Assembly: GCA_041300525.1 (NCBI GenBank)
Contig: JBGLNJ010000001.1
Location: 2,976,001 to 3,040,000, forward strand
DNA from: JBGLNJ01 sp041300525
GTDB lineage: Bacteria; Chloroflexota; Anaerolineae; Fen-1058
DNA length: 64,000 nt
Reading direction: 5' to 3'
The translations under genes and the position numbers were made by a program. Each line of letters begins with the position of its first letter. Position 1 is the first letter of the stretch. Under the pieces are notes generated by a model. It worked only from the letters and a program-made list of their open reading frames with translations, had not been told where the DNA came from and did no database searches. Shown here piece by piece: positions 46,340-53,665 of the stretch.

Positions 46340-46560
46340 CAAATTTGGGTTCACTCTGTCGAGAGAAGATGGTCGCGGCGCGAACGGTTATGGCTTGAAC
46401 TCACTGAACGCTTTTGTTGCCTGGGTTCGTGTGTCTTGAAGCCGGGAATAGCTTTCGCCCATCTAGTTTACACCCGCGCGCCCAAAAAGCAAAACGCCCG
46501 GCTCCTCGCCAGGCGTCTCTCATGATCGGAACATTCACCGTGTCACCTTGTCTCCCCATC
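46340..46560. other. intergenic stretch without a gene
   Basis: Only a weak hairpin (ACGCCCGGC...GCCAGGCGT, about 46493-46516) and a TGTCACCTTGTC motif reminiscent of the repeats at 9425 are visible. Nothing coding is supported. Confidence 0.5.
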
Positions 46561-46725
46561 TCAAACGTGCTCGTGCTTGCGCAGCGGGGTATAGAGGCGT
46601 GAATGGCTGCGCGGGTCAAGCCCGGCGGTCGGCTCGTCCATCCGCCACACGTCCGGATCGAGGCTCAATACTGAGGCAAGCGCCACGCGCTTCTTTCCCC
46701 CACCGGAGAGGCGATGCGGCGCGCG
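46561..46725 (-). pseudogene. cbiO remnant, copy A
   Basis: Minus frame: PHRLSGGGKKRVALASVLSL, then DPDVWRMDEPTAGLDPRSHS and a tail ending KHEHV and TGA. This is the ABC signature to Walker B region of an ECF-type ATPase plus a His-containing tail with the middle deleted. About 85 % identical at DNA level to copy B at 48925-49055. The two copies flank the Fe-S/CooC/FmdE genes. Confidence 0.75.
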
Positions 46726-46750
46726 GTCACGGCGGGACACGCCCTCTCCA

Positions 46751-47290
46751 TTACACCAGCGCCCTCAATTGCGCGCGGCGTTCAGCAAAGGCCGCATCAC
46801 TCGCAATCACCGGACACTCTTCAAGTGTGCGCTTGTGCTGCAACAGCCCAAACGCAAAGGCCATGCACGTCGCTTCGCTGCACTGTTTGCAGTTCGATTG
46901 AGGCAACAGCGTCCATACGTCCAGCGGGCGTAGCACGCGGTGAGCTGCCGTCACCGGCTGGATCGTGTCACGCTGCTCCCAGCACTGGTTGAGCAAATCG
47001 CGCAAGGATGAGAGCAGATCCACGCCTTCGAGAGCATCCTTGACCTGACTGATCATCACTTTGTCAGGATAGAACATGATGAAACCAGGTTGACGGCGCA
47101 GAGTGAGCGTGCCCACGGCCGGATTGAACGAGATAACGTTGGGCACAACCGCCGCCACCAACGGCAACACGCCATCCAGATTTCGCATTGGCTGAGCGAC
47201 GACGATGATCTTGCCTGGTTCAGCCAGGCAAGGCAGTGTGTTGATCAACGTCAAAGTGTCAAGAAACGATATGGCAATATCACTCCACAT
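46751..47290 (-). CDS. Fe-S protein with AcsC/CdhD-type [4Fe-4S] motif
   Basis: A 179-residue protein. An N-terminal alpha/beta half (IINTLPC-like start, then PGKIIVVAQPMRNLDGVLPL, FNPAVGTLTLRRQPGFIMFY) precedes LDVWTLLPQSNCKQCSEATC and MAFAFGLLQHKRTLEECP, the C-x2-C-x4-C-x16-C cluster of corrinoid Fe-S proteins and related Wood-Ljungdahl accessory proteins. Lies directly downstream of a tiny ORF (11-base overlap) and of cooC and fmdE-like genes. Probably an electron-transfer or assembly protein for CODH/ACS; exact role unknown. Confidence 0.75.
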   Translation of the reverse strand: MWSDIAISFLDTLTLINTLPCLAEPGKIIVVAQPMRNLDGVLPLVAAVVPNVISFNPAVGTLTLRRQPGFIMFYPDKVMISQVKDALEGVDLLSSLRDLLNQCWEQRDTIQPVTAAHRVLRPLDVWTLLPQSNCKQCSEATCMAFAFGLLQHKRTLEECPVIASDAAFAERRAQLRALV

Positions 47291-47402
47291 CCATGCTGTC
47301 GAGATAACAACCTAACCCGCCCGTCAGCTCGTAGACCTGCTGGCCGCAGCTACACGGCTCCAACGCCTGCATTTGTGCGGGCCATTCGCTCGCTGTCTCC
47401 AT
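47280..47402 (-). CDS. 40-residue Cys-containing peptide, coupled to the Fe-S protein gene
   Basis: METASEWPAQMQALEPCSCG then QQVYELTGGLGCYLDSMDVE. Cys17 and Cys19 in CSCG and Cys32 could bind a metal. The frame overlaps the start of the downstream gene by 11 bases (ATG inside its last codons), which favours real, coupled translation. The frame stays open further upstream (CGVERDLPRD), so the start is uncertain. I do not recognise a family. Confidence 0.5.
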   Translation of the reverse strand: METASEWPAQMQALEPCSCGQQVYELTGGLGCYLDSMDVE

Positions 47403-47493
47403 GTCACGCGGCAGGTCGCGTTCGACTCCACACGCGCACCTGCACAGCCACAGCACGGATGACTTGCGCTGACTTGCCTGCCGTACTCAACTC

Positions 47494-48243
47494 TCAAGCC
47501 GCAAGCAACCGCTGCGCGATAGAATCAACCGCCTGGCTGATGAGCGCCTGAGGCGGCAACCCAACCAACGGGCGGCCATTGCCGTCAAACTCGGCCAGTT
47601 GAGCATCGTATGGCACGGTCGCCAGGAGCGGCAGCCCCATCTGTTCAATGCGCGGCTGAAAAACCGCCGGCAGGTCGCCGTTGACACGGTTGACGATCAG
47701 GCTCGTCTTGCGAACGTTGATGTCGAGTTCGTGACTCAGAGCGAGCATGGCCTCGGCGGCGGTCAGCCCGCGCAGGCTGGCATCGCTCACCAGTAGCAAG
47801 TGATCCACGTCGCGCGTCGTGCGGCGGCTGAGGTGCTCCATGCCCGCCTCGTTGTCCATTACCACATAGTCGTAGGCCTTGCAGATGCCGTCCACAATCG
47901 TCCGCAGCATGTGGTTGGCCGCGCAATAACACCCCTGGCCTTCCGGGCGGCCCATCGCCAACAGGTCAAACTCATCGCCCTCTTCAACCGCCATCCGTAC
48001 AGCGTAACTGAGCCAATCTTGCCGCGCCATGCCCTGCGGCACATTGTCGCGCGCCTCTTCGCGGATGTCGCCCACAGTTTTGGTCAGCGGCAGGCCCAAG
48101 ACCAGGTGCAGGTTGCTGCTTGGGTCAGCGTCAATCGCCAGCACTTTGCCCAGCCGATGTTGAACCAGGTAGCGGGTCAACAGGCCAGCAAGCGTCGTTT
48201 TGCCCGTGCCGCCTTTACCGGCGAGTGCAATGGTTGTTGTCAT
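47494..48243 (-). CDS. cooC: CooC-type nickel-insertion ATPase for CO dehydrogenase
   Basis: A 249-residue MinD/SIMIBI-class ATPase. Deviant Walker A AGKGGTGKTTLAG (residues 8-20), switch I DADPSSNLHLVLG, and the Cys105-Tyr-Cys107 pair (GCYCAANH), which binds the metal between two subunits of a dimer. YVVMDNEAGMEHLSRRT is typical of CooC. It loads nickel into the CODH C-cluster in the cytoplasm. Neighbours (Fe-S protein, FmdE-like, nickel/cobalt ECF transporter genes) fit a CODH/acetyl-CoA maturation cluster, though no CODH gene is inside this block. Confidence 0.92.
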   Translation of the reverse strand: MTTTIALAGKGGTGKTTLAGLLTRYLVQHRLGKVLAIDADPSSNLHLVLGLPLTKTVGDIREEARDNVPQGMARQDWLSYAVRMAVEEGDEFDLLAMGRPEGQGCYCAANHMLRTIVDGICKAYDYVVMDNEAGMEHLSRRTTRDVDHLLLVSDASLRGLTAAEAMLALSHELDINVRKTSLIVNRVNGDLPAVFQPRIEQMGLPLLATVPYDAQLAEFDGNGRPLVGLPPQALISQAVDSIAQRLLAA

Positions 48244-48258
48244 CTTTTGCTCCAGAAA

Positions 48259-48819
48259 TTACCATCTTTTTGTATAGACCTCGCCGTAACATTCGGGGCA
48301 AACGGGCTGGCCGTCGCGCAAGTGCATGCGCGCTTCCATCACGCCCTCGCCGCACTGGGCGCAGCGCACGCTCTTGAAAATGCGTGCCTTGTCTGGCAAC
48401 GGCGACTCGACCCAGCGAATGTCGTACAACTCGTCGTCCGTCCCGTTCTGGAGACGCTCGAACATGGCCTGGCGTCTCTGCTCCGGTGTCTGGTCTGGCG
48501 TTTCGGGCACGAGTCTATAGCACAGCGCGATGCGAAGCATTTTGCCGTCGTTGCGCCGGCCAAAGGTGAACACCTGCTTGCCCCAATCGCGCAAAATCAG
48601 ATTGCCCTTGCCCAACGTGCAGCCGGTGAGCGCCTGCACCGCATCCACGCCGCATGCGTCGTTCTCGCAGATGGCAACCAACTCCTCGTCTTGGGCGCGC
48701 GCAACACCCAACTCACGCAGGGCAATCTGGGCAGCGCGGTAGCCGATGAGCAGTCCAGGACACAGGTGGCCGTGAAAGGCGATGACTTGAGGGAGTTGTT
48801 CAGGTGACGAGTTGTTCAC
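48259..48819 (-). CDS. FmdE/FwdE-family protein with C-terminal zinc ribbon
   Basis: A 186-residue protein. VIAFHGHLCPGLLIGYRAAQ is the FmdE signature (HGHxCPG), CENDACGVDAVQALTGCTLG the Cys-rich core, and VRCAQCGEGVMEAR...CPECYG a zinc ribbon. In methanogens FmdE belongs to formylmethanofuran dehydrogenase. In acetogens and Chloroflexota such proteins stand by formate dehydrogenase or CODH genes and may help molybdopterin/tungsten enzyme assembly. Lies 15 bp before cooC. Confidence 0.88.
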   Translation of the reverse strand: MNNSSPEQLPQVIAFHGHLCPGLLIGYRAAQIALRELGVARAQDEELVAICENDACGVDAVQALTGCTLGKGNLILRDWGKQVFTFGRRNDGKMLRIALCYRLVPETPDQTPEQRRQAMFERLQNGTDDELYDIRWVESPLPDKARIFKSVRCAQCGEGVMEARMHLRDGQPVCPECYGEVYTKRW

Positions 48820-48842
48820 GGTGAAGGCTCCGGTGCGTTCTC

Positions 48843-49055
48843 GGTCTCACAGCTCAATATGTTCATGCTCGTGCAGAGGGATGTGTGGATGGGCGTGCTC
48901 CGCAGCTTGGTGCCGGTGACGATCACGACCGGCTACGCGGGTCAGGCCCGGCGGTCGGCTCGTCCATCAGCCACACATCCGGGTCGAGGCTTAACACCGA
49001 CGCGAGCGCCACGCGCTTCTTTTCCCCGTCGGCGAGGCGATGCGGCGCGCAGGGC
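48843..49055 (-). pseudogene. cbiO remnant, copy B, with His-rich tail
   Basis: Minus frame: PHRLADGEKKRVALASVLSL (signature mutated from LSGGE), then DPDVWLMDEPTAGPDPRSRS and a stop. A tail HAHPHIPLHEHEHIEL with TGA lies just downstream. It is the end of a second ECF ATPase with the middle deleted and Leu-to-Pro and other changes. Directly follows the intact cbiO gene. Same source as copy A at 46561-46725. Confidence 0.75.
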
Positions 49056-49075
49056 ATCTTGCCTTCCGGTATCAG

Positions 49076-49789
49076 TCAGGGCTTTTCCAAACCATGCGCC
49101 TCTAGCAGGGCGGGATCGTTCATGATGACATCGGTCAGACCATCGGCCACAATGCGACCTTCATCCATCACCACGGTGCGTGGAAATAGTTCTGCCACCA
49201 ACCGCATGTCGTGCGTGGATACGAGCATCGTTTGATCTAGATCGCGCAGCAGATTGATAAAGCTCCGCCGCGCGCGCGGATCGAGTCCGGCCGTCGGCTC
49301 GTCGAGCACCAGAATTTCTGGTTGCATCGAAAGCACCGTCGCGATGGCGATGCGTTTCTTTTCGCCCATGCTCAGGTGATACGAGACGCGATCTCGATAG
49401 ACGCTCATGCCGACAGCGGCCAGAGCTTGATCCACACGCGCCTTCACCTCGGCCGGAGCCAACCCTTGATAGAGCGGGCCAAACGCGACGTCGTCAAAGA
49501 CGGTGGGCGAAAAGAGTTGATCATCCGGGTCTTGAAAGACAAGCCCCACCGCCGCGCGCACCCGCCCCATATTGCCCGGTTGCACGTCCAGACCACACAC
49601 CCGCACGCCGCCGCTGGCAGATTTCAAGATGCCGTTGAGGTGCAGCATGAGCGTGGACTTGCCGGCGCCATTCGGCCCGACGAGCGCGACCTTTTCGCAT
49701 GGCTCGATCTTGAGCGACACGTCACGCAACGCCGGGTGCCCGTCCGGATAAGCAAACGAAAGGTGTTCCACATGGATGGTATGATGCAT
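49076..49789 (-). CDS. cbiO: cobalt/nickel ECF transporter ATPase
   Basis: A 237-residue energy-coupling ATPase: Walker A GPNGAGKSTLML, Q-loop VFQDPDDQLFSPT, signature LSMGEKKRIAIA (Met for Gly in LSGGE), Walker B ILVLDEPTAGLDP, switch His in STHDMR. With CbiQ it powers uptake of Co2+ or Ni2+ by the CbiM substrate subunit. Nickel is likely given the CooC gene in the same block. The His-rich tail of some family members is absent here but present in the remnant downstream. Confidence 0.92.
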   Translation of the reverse strand: MHHTIHVEHLSFAYPDGHPALRDVSLKIEPCEKVALVGPNGAGKSTLMLHLNGILKSASGGVRVCGLDVQPGNMGRVRAAVGLVFQDPDDQLFSPTVFDDVAFGPLYQGLAPAEVKARVDQALAAVGMSVYRDRVSYHLSMGEKKRIAIATVLSMQPEILVLDEPTAGLDPRARRSFINLLRDLDQTMLVSTHDMRLVAELFPRTVVMDEGRIVADGLTDVIMNDPALLEAHGLEKP

Positions 49790-49798
49790 ATCGGCCCC

Positions 49799-50605
49799 TC
49801 AACCCCAAAACAGGTATCCCCCCACAACCAACAACGCGAGTGTGGCAAGTCCCAGCGCCAAAACGATCCACTGCCCTGGCGTGACGGGCGACAGCGGCAA
49901 CAGGCGCACCTCGCCGTCATAGCCGCGCGAGAGCATGGCGGCGTAAATCCGATCGGCCCGCTCGAACGAACGCAGGAACAGGTTGCCCGCCATCCCGCCC
50001 GTGACTCGGCCGCGCCAGGCGATGCTTCCCCCCACCTTCGCGCCCGGCTGAGCCGGATGGCCGCTGCGAGCTTCGCGGGCGCGCATCAAGCGCAGCGCCT
50101 CATCCGCCATCACGAACAGGTAACGCCACGCCAGTCCGACAATCGCCACCAGCAGACGCGGAATCCTGACAGCCCGCATCGCCACGAGCAAGTCGGGAAA
50201 GGATGTGCTCGATGCCAGAACGATTGCCATCTGCACGGAAAGCCACGACTTTGCTGCGATGCCGGCAAAGCGTTCGACGCCTTCCAGCGTGACCGTCAGC
50301 GTCCACGGCCCAATCGGCGCGGTCAGGATCGGCGCGCCTTTGACCGTGACGAGCACCGGCAGCGCCGCCAGCGCAAACGGCAATGCGAGCGAGGCTCGCT
50401 TGAGCACATAGCCCACGCCCAACTCGGAAAGCAGCTCGACCGAAAGAACCATCGAAAATAGCAACACATACACCGGCCACGCTCCCATCGGCGTCAGCGC
50501 CGCCGTGAAAACAAAAGCCAGCGTCAACACAAACTTGACGCGCGGATCGAGCCGGTGAATCAGGCTGGGACGTGGCCGGTAGGGATCAAGAAAATGAATG
50601 TGCAT
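49799..50605 (-). CDS. cbiQ: cobalt/nickel ECF transporter transmembrane subunit
   Basis: A 268-residue membrane protein with five to six helices. LIHRLDPRVKFVLTLAFVFT is the CbiQ/EcfT start, and the two coupling motifs are seen as ALRLMRAREARSG and FLRSFERADRIYAAMLSRGY (A-R-G type). It links CbiO dimers to the substrate-binding subunit. 9 bp upstream of cbiO on the same strand, and downstream of the cbiM/cbiN end. The spacer 50606-50680 holds CGGT/GATTGAC iterations and no gene. Confidence 0.92.
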   Translation of the reverse strand: MHIHFLDPYRPRPSLIHRLDPRVKFVLTLAFVFTAALTPMGAWPVYVLLFSMVLSVELLSELGVGYVLKRASLALPFALAALPVLVTVKGAPILTAPIGPWTLTVTLEGVERFAGIAAKSWLSVQMAIVLASSTSFPDLLVAMRAVRIPRLLVAIVGLAWRYLFVMADEALRLMRAREARSGHPAQPGAKVGGSIAWRGRVTGGMAGNLFLRSFERADRIYAAMLSRGYDGEVRLLPLSPVTPGQWIVLALGLATLALLVVGGYLFWG

Positions 50606-50680
50606 GGTCAGTTACTCGGTTGCTCGGTCAATCGGTCACTCGGTTTCAAGTACTGATTGACGGATTGACCGATTGACTGA

Positions 50681-50868
50681 TCACCGATTACTGATCAGGC
50701 GATTGCGTCGAACATAGGCCACCGCCAGCGCCACGCCAAAGACGATCAACATGCCGAGGATGCCCGCCAGAATCGTCGCCAAAGCCTGGTTGGATACGCC
50801 CGGCAACACATAGTCCGGAATGATCTCGTACAGCGGCTTTTGCGCCACGTCGAGAAAACCCTTTTGCT
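50681..50868 (-). pseudogene. CbiM/CbiN PDGLE-domain end of nickel/cobalt transporter subunit
   Basis: Minus frame: GFLDVAQKPLYEIIPDYVLP then GVSNQALATILAGILGMLIV and a final helix with RRNR. The PLYEIIPDY-PG pattern and single helix mark the PDGLE (CbiN-like) C-terminal domain. It belongs with cbiQ and cbiO downstream. The large CbiM part is missing: the frame upstream of 50868 is DUF3090 sequence, fused in frame at a join. Confidence 0.8.
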
Positions 50869-51253
50869 CCGCGCGCGCGCTCGAAGCGGTGGCCGGATCA
50901 ATGTCTTCCGGCAAAAGCTCCTGCGCCACCATCACGACCAAGCCGCGCTCCTCGTCGTAGCCCAGCCCCATTTGTCCAACCCGAAAATCCGGCTCCAGCG
51001 GCTCTTCCAATTCCATGTCAATCTCTAATATCTGGTCGGATCGTCCGACGTGCTCCGGGTCTTTATCCGCCAGTTGATCGAGCAGTTGTTCCACGCCCAT
51101 CGCTAAAGCGGCCACCTGCTGCTTTTCGCACAGCAGCGTCACTAATCGGTTGTCCTGGCGCGCCTGGATGTAGAACGTCCGCTGGCCCGGCTCGCCGACC
51201 GCGCCTGCGGTGATGTGCGTGATCGGGTTCAAATCAAAGATTTGGTTTGGCAT
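50869..51253 (-). pseudogene. DUF3090 family protein, 3' truncated
   Basis: Minus frame: MPNQIFDLNPITHITAGAVG, then EPGQRTFYIQARQDNRLVTL, LCEKQQVAALAMGVEQLLDQ and VVMVAQELLPED, all conserved in DUF3090. The C-terminal CPLCGRPIDPxGHVCP zinc motif is missing because the frame passes into the CbiM/CbiN end. DUF3090 regularly follows a histidine phosphatase, as here (20-bp overlap). Function unknown. Confidence 0.85.
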
Positions 51254-51911
51254 TCTGAGTGTCCTTTTCCTGGCCGTCTGATTTTTCGGGCGGCTTGGGC
51301 GGCCTGATCTCGTCCAGCGGTCCCGCGTCGTTCAAGCGCACCACGCGCGGCCCCCACGGGCCAATCCACAACACCGTCACCGAAGCGGGTGAAACGACAA
51401 GCCGCTGAAAGAGGTCGAGGTGGATGCCGGCGTAATGCGCTACAATGGCCTTGATCGTGTCGGCGTGGCTGACAATGGCGACCGATCCTTCCGGGTGCGC
51501 CGCGCAGATGGATTCGACCTCACCCACGGCCCGCATTTGCACCTGCCGGCCGGTTTCGCCTCCGGGCGGGCGTGCGCCACTGGGATAGACCTGGAACATC
51601 CGCCACTCGTCCGTCTTGTTCAAGTCCTCGATCATTTGTCCTTCCCACGCGCCGACGCGAATCTCCCCCAAGCTTTCGCGTCGCTGAACCTCCAGCCCGC
51701 GCGGACGCGCCAGGTATTCCGCCGTCTCGACCGCGCGCTCCAACGGGCTGGAGTAAATTGCGTCCAGCGCCACCTTGTCCATCCGAGCGGCCATTTGCTC
51801 GGCTTGTTGGCGGCCTTCGTCGTTGAGGTGAACGTCCGGCAGCCAGCCTGCCAATTTGCCTTCCTTGACAAAATCGTTGGCCGCGTGACGGATCAAGAAC
51901 AATGCTGTCAT
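51234..51911 (-). CDS. histidine phosphatase (phosphoglycerate mutase-like)
   Basis: A 225-residue protein. FLIRHAANDFVKEGKLAGWL contains the phosphorylated His (RHA in place of RHG), AIYSSPLERAVETAEYLA the conserved Arg region, and VAIVSHADTIKAIVAHY the second catalytic His. The RHA form with DUF3090 downstream corresponds to the MSMEG_4193-type group of probable phosphatases. Overlaps DUF3090 by 20 bp, suggesting coupled translation. C-terminal Pro/Lys-rich tail. Confidence 0.88.
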   Translation of the reverse strand: MTALFLIRHAANDFVKEGKLAGWLPDVHLNDEGRQQAEQMAARMDKVALDAIYSSPLERAVETAEYLARPRGLEVQRRESLGEIRVGAWEGQMIEDLNKTDEWRMFQVYPSGARPPGGETGRQVQMRAVGEVESICAAHPEGSVAIVSHADTIKAIVAHYAGIHLDLFQRLVVSPASVTVLWIGPWGPRVVRLNDAGPLDEIRPPKPPEKSDGQEKDTQNAKPNL

Positions 51912-52354
51912 TCACTCCCCTGGGTGTCTTGCCTTCGCTCAAACCGATTGAGCAACGCAAGAAAATGTGAGACTGAAACGATGCGAATGCCATGATAGCG
52001 TTTCAGATCACGCAAATGCCGGTCACCGCTGATCAAATAGCGCGCCTTGCCCTCGACGGCAGTCGAGATGAACATGTCATCTTTGGGATCGTCCGGCACA
52101 GTGCCTGTGACGGTGGCGCCGGGAACGATTTGAGTTTGATGTGCGAACCTATGCAGAAACTCGTCAATGTCCTGATCGAGGATGTGGTACTTGACGCGAA
52201 TCTTGGGACGGTTCAAGACGTCAGCGACTTTGGCCATGGCCGCTGGACAGGTCACAATCACGAAATTTTCGGACAGCCAGCGGCGCAAGAGCCGGTCAGG
52301 CGCACTACCTTTCTTAATGAGGGCACTGACCAGGATGTTGGTGTCAACGACGAC
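51908..52354 (-). pseudogene. PIN-domain toxin, start codon lost by small indel
   Basis: Minus frame: VVVDTNILVSALIKKGSAPD then RLLRRWLSENFVIV, PDDPKDDMFISTAV and ISGDRHLRDLKRY, with the PIN acidic residues in VDTN, DPKDD and SGDRHL. The frame has no ATG/GTG/TTG before VVVDTN; a TAA stands directly upstream. A GTG (GTGCCGCTAA) lies one frame off, so a 1-2 bp indel would restore MPLxVVVDTN. Translation from an internal TTG (52288) would lose the first Asp. Paired with the small gene upstream. Confidence 0.7.
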
Positions 52355-52367
52355 TTAGCGGCACTGG

Positions 52368-52625
52368 TTACTTCCCCGCGCGCACATCGCGGATGGCCTC
52401 GGCGACGTCGTTCATCACCTCTTGCTCGGAGATTGTGTCTGGCACGCGGGACTGCACGCGGTCAAATAGCGCGCCTAGCTTTTCCGCCCAGTTTTCTTCC
52501 AGGTGACGCCGGATGCGCAACTGATCTTCAGGTGGAAATTGGTCAATCAGCGCAAGCACCTGGTTGATGCCCAGGCGTTGCTCCAGCCCAGCTCGAGTTA
52601 AATCTGTGACTGTCACTGTTGCCAT
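52368..52625 (-). CDS. probable antitoxin of the PIN pair
   Basis: An 85-residue protein, mostly helical, with acidic/basic heptads: TRAGLEQRLGINQVLALIDQ, FPPEDQLRIRRHLEENWAEK, ISEQEVMNDVAEAIRDVRAG. The gene sits just before the PIN gene on the same strand, the usual antitoxin position. No known antitoxin fold is recognised, so the name rests on context. Confidence 0.6.
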   Translation of the reverse strand: MATVTVTDLTRAGLEQRLGINQVLALIDQFPPEDQLRIRRHLEENWAEKLGALFDRVQSRVPDTISEQEVMNDVAEAIRDVRAGK

Positions 52626-52685
52626 CGCTTACTCCTCTCTGTTCCATGCCCTTCGATTCTATTATAACACAAGTCCTTGACCCCG

Positions 52686-52715
52686 TTCGACATTTTGGCG
52701 TGGGGCGAGTATAAT
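52686..52715 (+). promoter_or_regulatory. probable promoter of the methyltransferase gene
   Basis: TTCGAC (52686-52691), 18-bp spacer, TATAAT (52710-52715), 33 bp before the ATG at 52748. Confidence 0.65.
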
Positions 52716-52747
52716 CGCCGCTATTCAACATTCAGGTGTCCCGGCTG

Positions 52748-53662
52748 ATGGAATACGTCTCCTGCAACCTCTGTGGTTCCAACCAAACGCGACTCGTTTT
52801 TCCCAATACGATTTCCAATCCCAAGCAGCCACAAAACTTGGAAGCATTCCGCTGCACCAGCTCCGGCTACGGACGGCATCATGCCATCGTGCAGTGCCTC
52901 AACTGCGGGCTGATCTATTCGAACCCACGCTGGGACGACTCTGAGTTGATGGATAGCTACAAGGCGGTAGAAGACCCGCTGTACCTGCAAGAGCGCGAAG
53001 GCCGCGTGCTGACGTTCGAGCAACATTTGTGCCCGCTGGAAAAAATCACCGGGCAGGCACACGGACGCAAGCTGCTCGACGTGGGGTGCTACATCGGCGT
53101 GTTTTTGGAAATCGCGGCCAAGCACGGCTGGGACGCCTGGGGCATCGAGCCTTCGCAGTGGGCGGCGGAGCAGGCGAAAAAGTTTGGGCTGAGCGTCATC
53201 CACGGCACGCTGGCGGCGGCGAACCTGCCCGAAGCATCGTTCGACGTGGTGACGCTGTGGGATGTGATCGAGCATCTCGCCGACCCGATGGCCGAAATCT
53301 TGCGTGCGCACCGCGTCCTCAAGCCGGGCGGTCTGGTTGTGATCCACACGATGGATATTGATAGCCTGTTCGCGCGCGTGATGGGACCGCGTTGGCCGTG
53401 GCTGATGGAGATGCACATCTATTACTTTTCGCAGCGCACGATGGCGGCGATGCTCCGCAAGGCGGGCTTTCAGGTGATTCGCTCTGGCGCGCATGGCCGC
53501 TTCCAGACCTTGGGTTACTTGGGGACGCGCTTCACGGCGCTGTTCGGGCAAGCCGGTCGGCCAGTGGATTGGATGCTGAACGCGACGCGCTTGCGCCATG
53601 CCACGGTCCCGATCAATCTGGGCGATTTGTTCACGGTGTACGCCCGGAAAATGGAGGCCTAG
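52748..53662 (+). CDS. SAM-dependent methyltransferase with N-terminal zinc-binding motif
   Basis: A 304-residue protein. MEYVSCNLCGSNQTRLVFP and QCLNCGLIYSNPRW give a four-Cys zinc site. The class I methyltransferase domain follows: KLLDVGCYIGVFLEIAAKHG (motif I, DVGCYIG), ASFDVVTLWDVIEHLADPMA (motif II), VLKPGGLVVIHT. This two-part layout is common in sugar or lipid C-methyltransferases of polysaccharide loci. Two GT-C glycosyltransferase genes follow, which fits a cell-surface glycan locus. An upstream in-frame GTG (52736) is possible. Confidence 0.85.
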   Translation: MEYVSCNLCGSNQTRLVFPNTISNPKQPQNLEAFRCTSSGYGRHHAIVQCLNCGLIYSNPRWDDSELMDSYKAVEDPLYLQEREGRVLTFEQHLCPLEKITGQAHGRKLLDVGCYIGVFLEIAAKHGWDAWGIEPSQWAAEQAKKFGLSVIHGTLAAANLPEASFDVVTLWDVIEHLADPMAEILRAHRVLKPGGLVVIHTMDIDSLFARVMGPRWPWLMEMHIYYFSQRTMAAMLRKAGFQVIRSGAHGRFQTLGYLGTRFTALFGQAGRPVDWMLNATRLRHATVPINLGDLFTVYARKMEA

Positions 53663-53665
53663 CGC

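Noticed and set aside
50606..50695. A CRISPR or origin-type iteron array upstream of cbiQ
   Set aside because: Units of 6-8 bp are irregular and there are no spacers, DnaA boxes or replication genes; kept only as a simple-repeat island.
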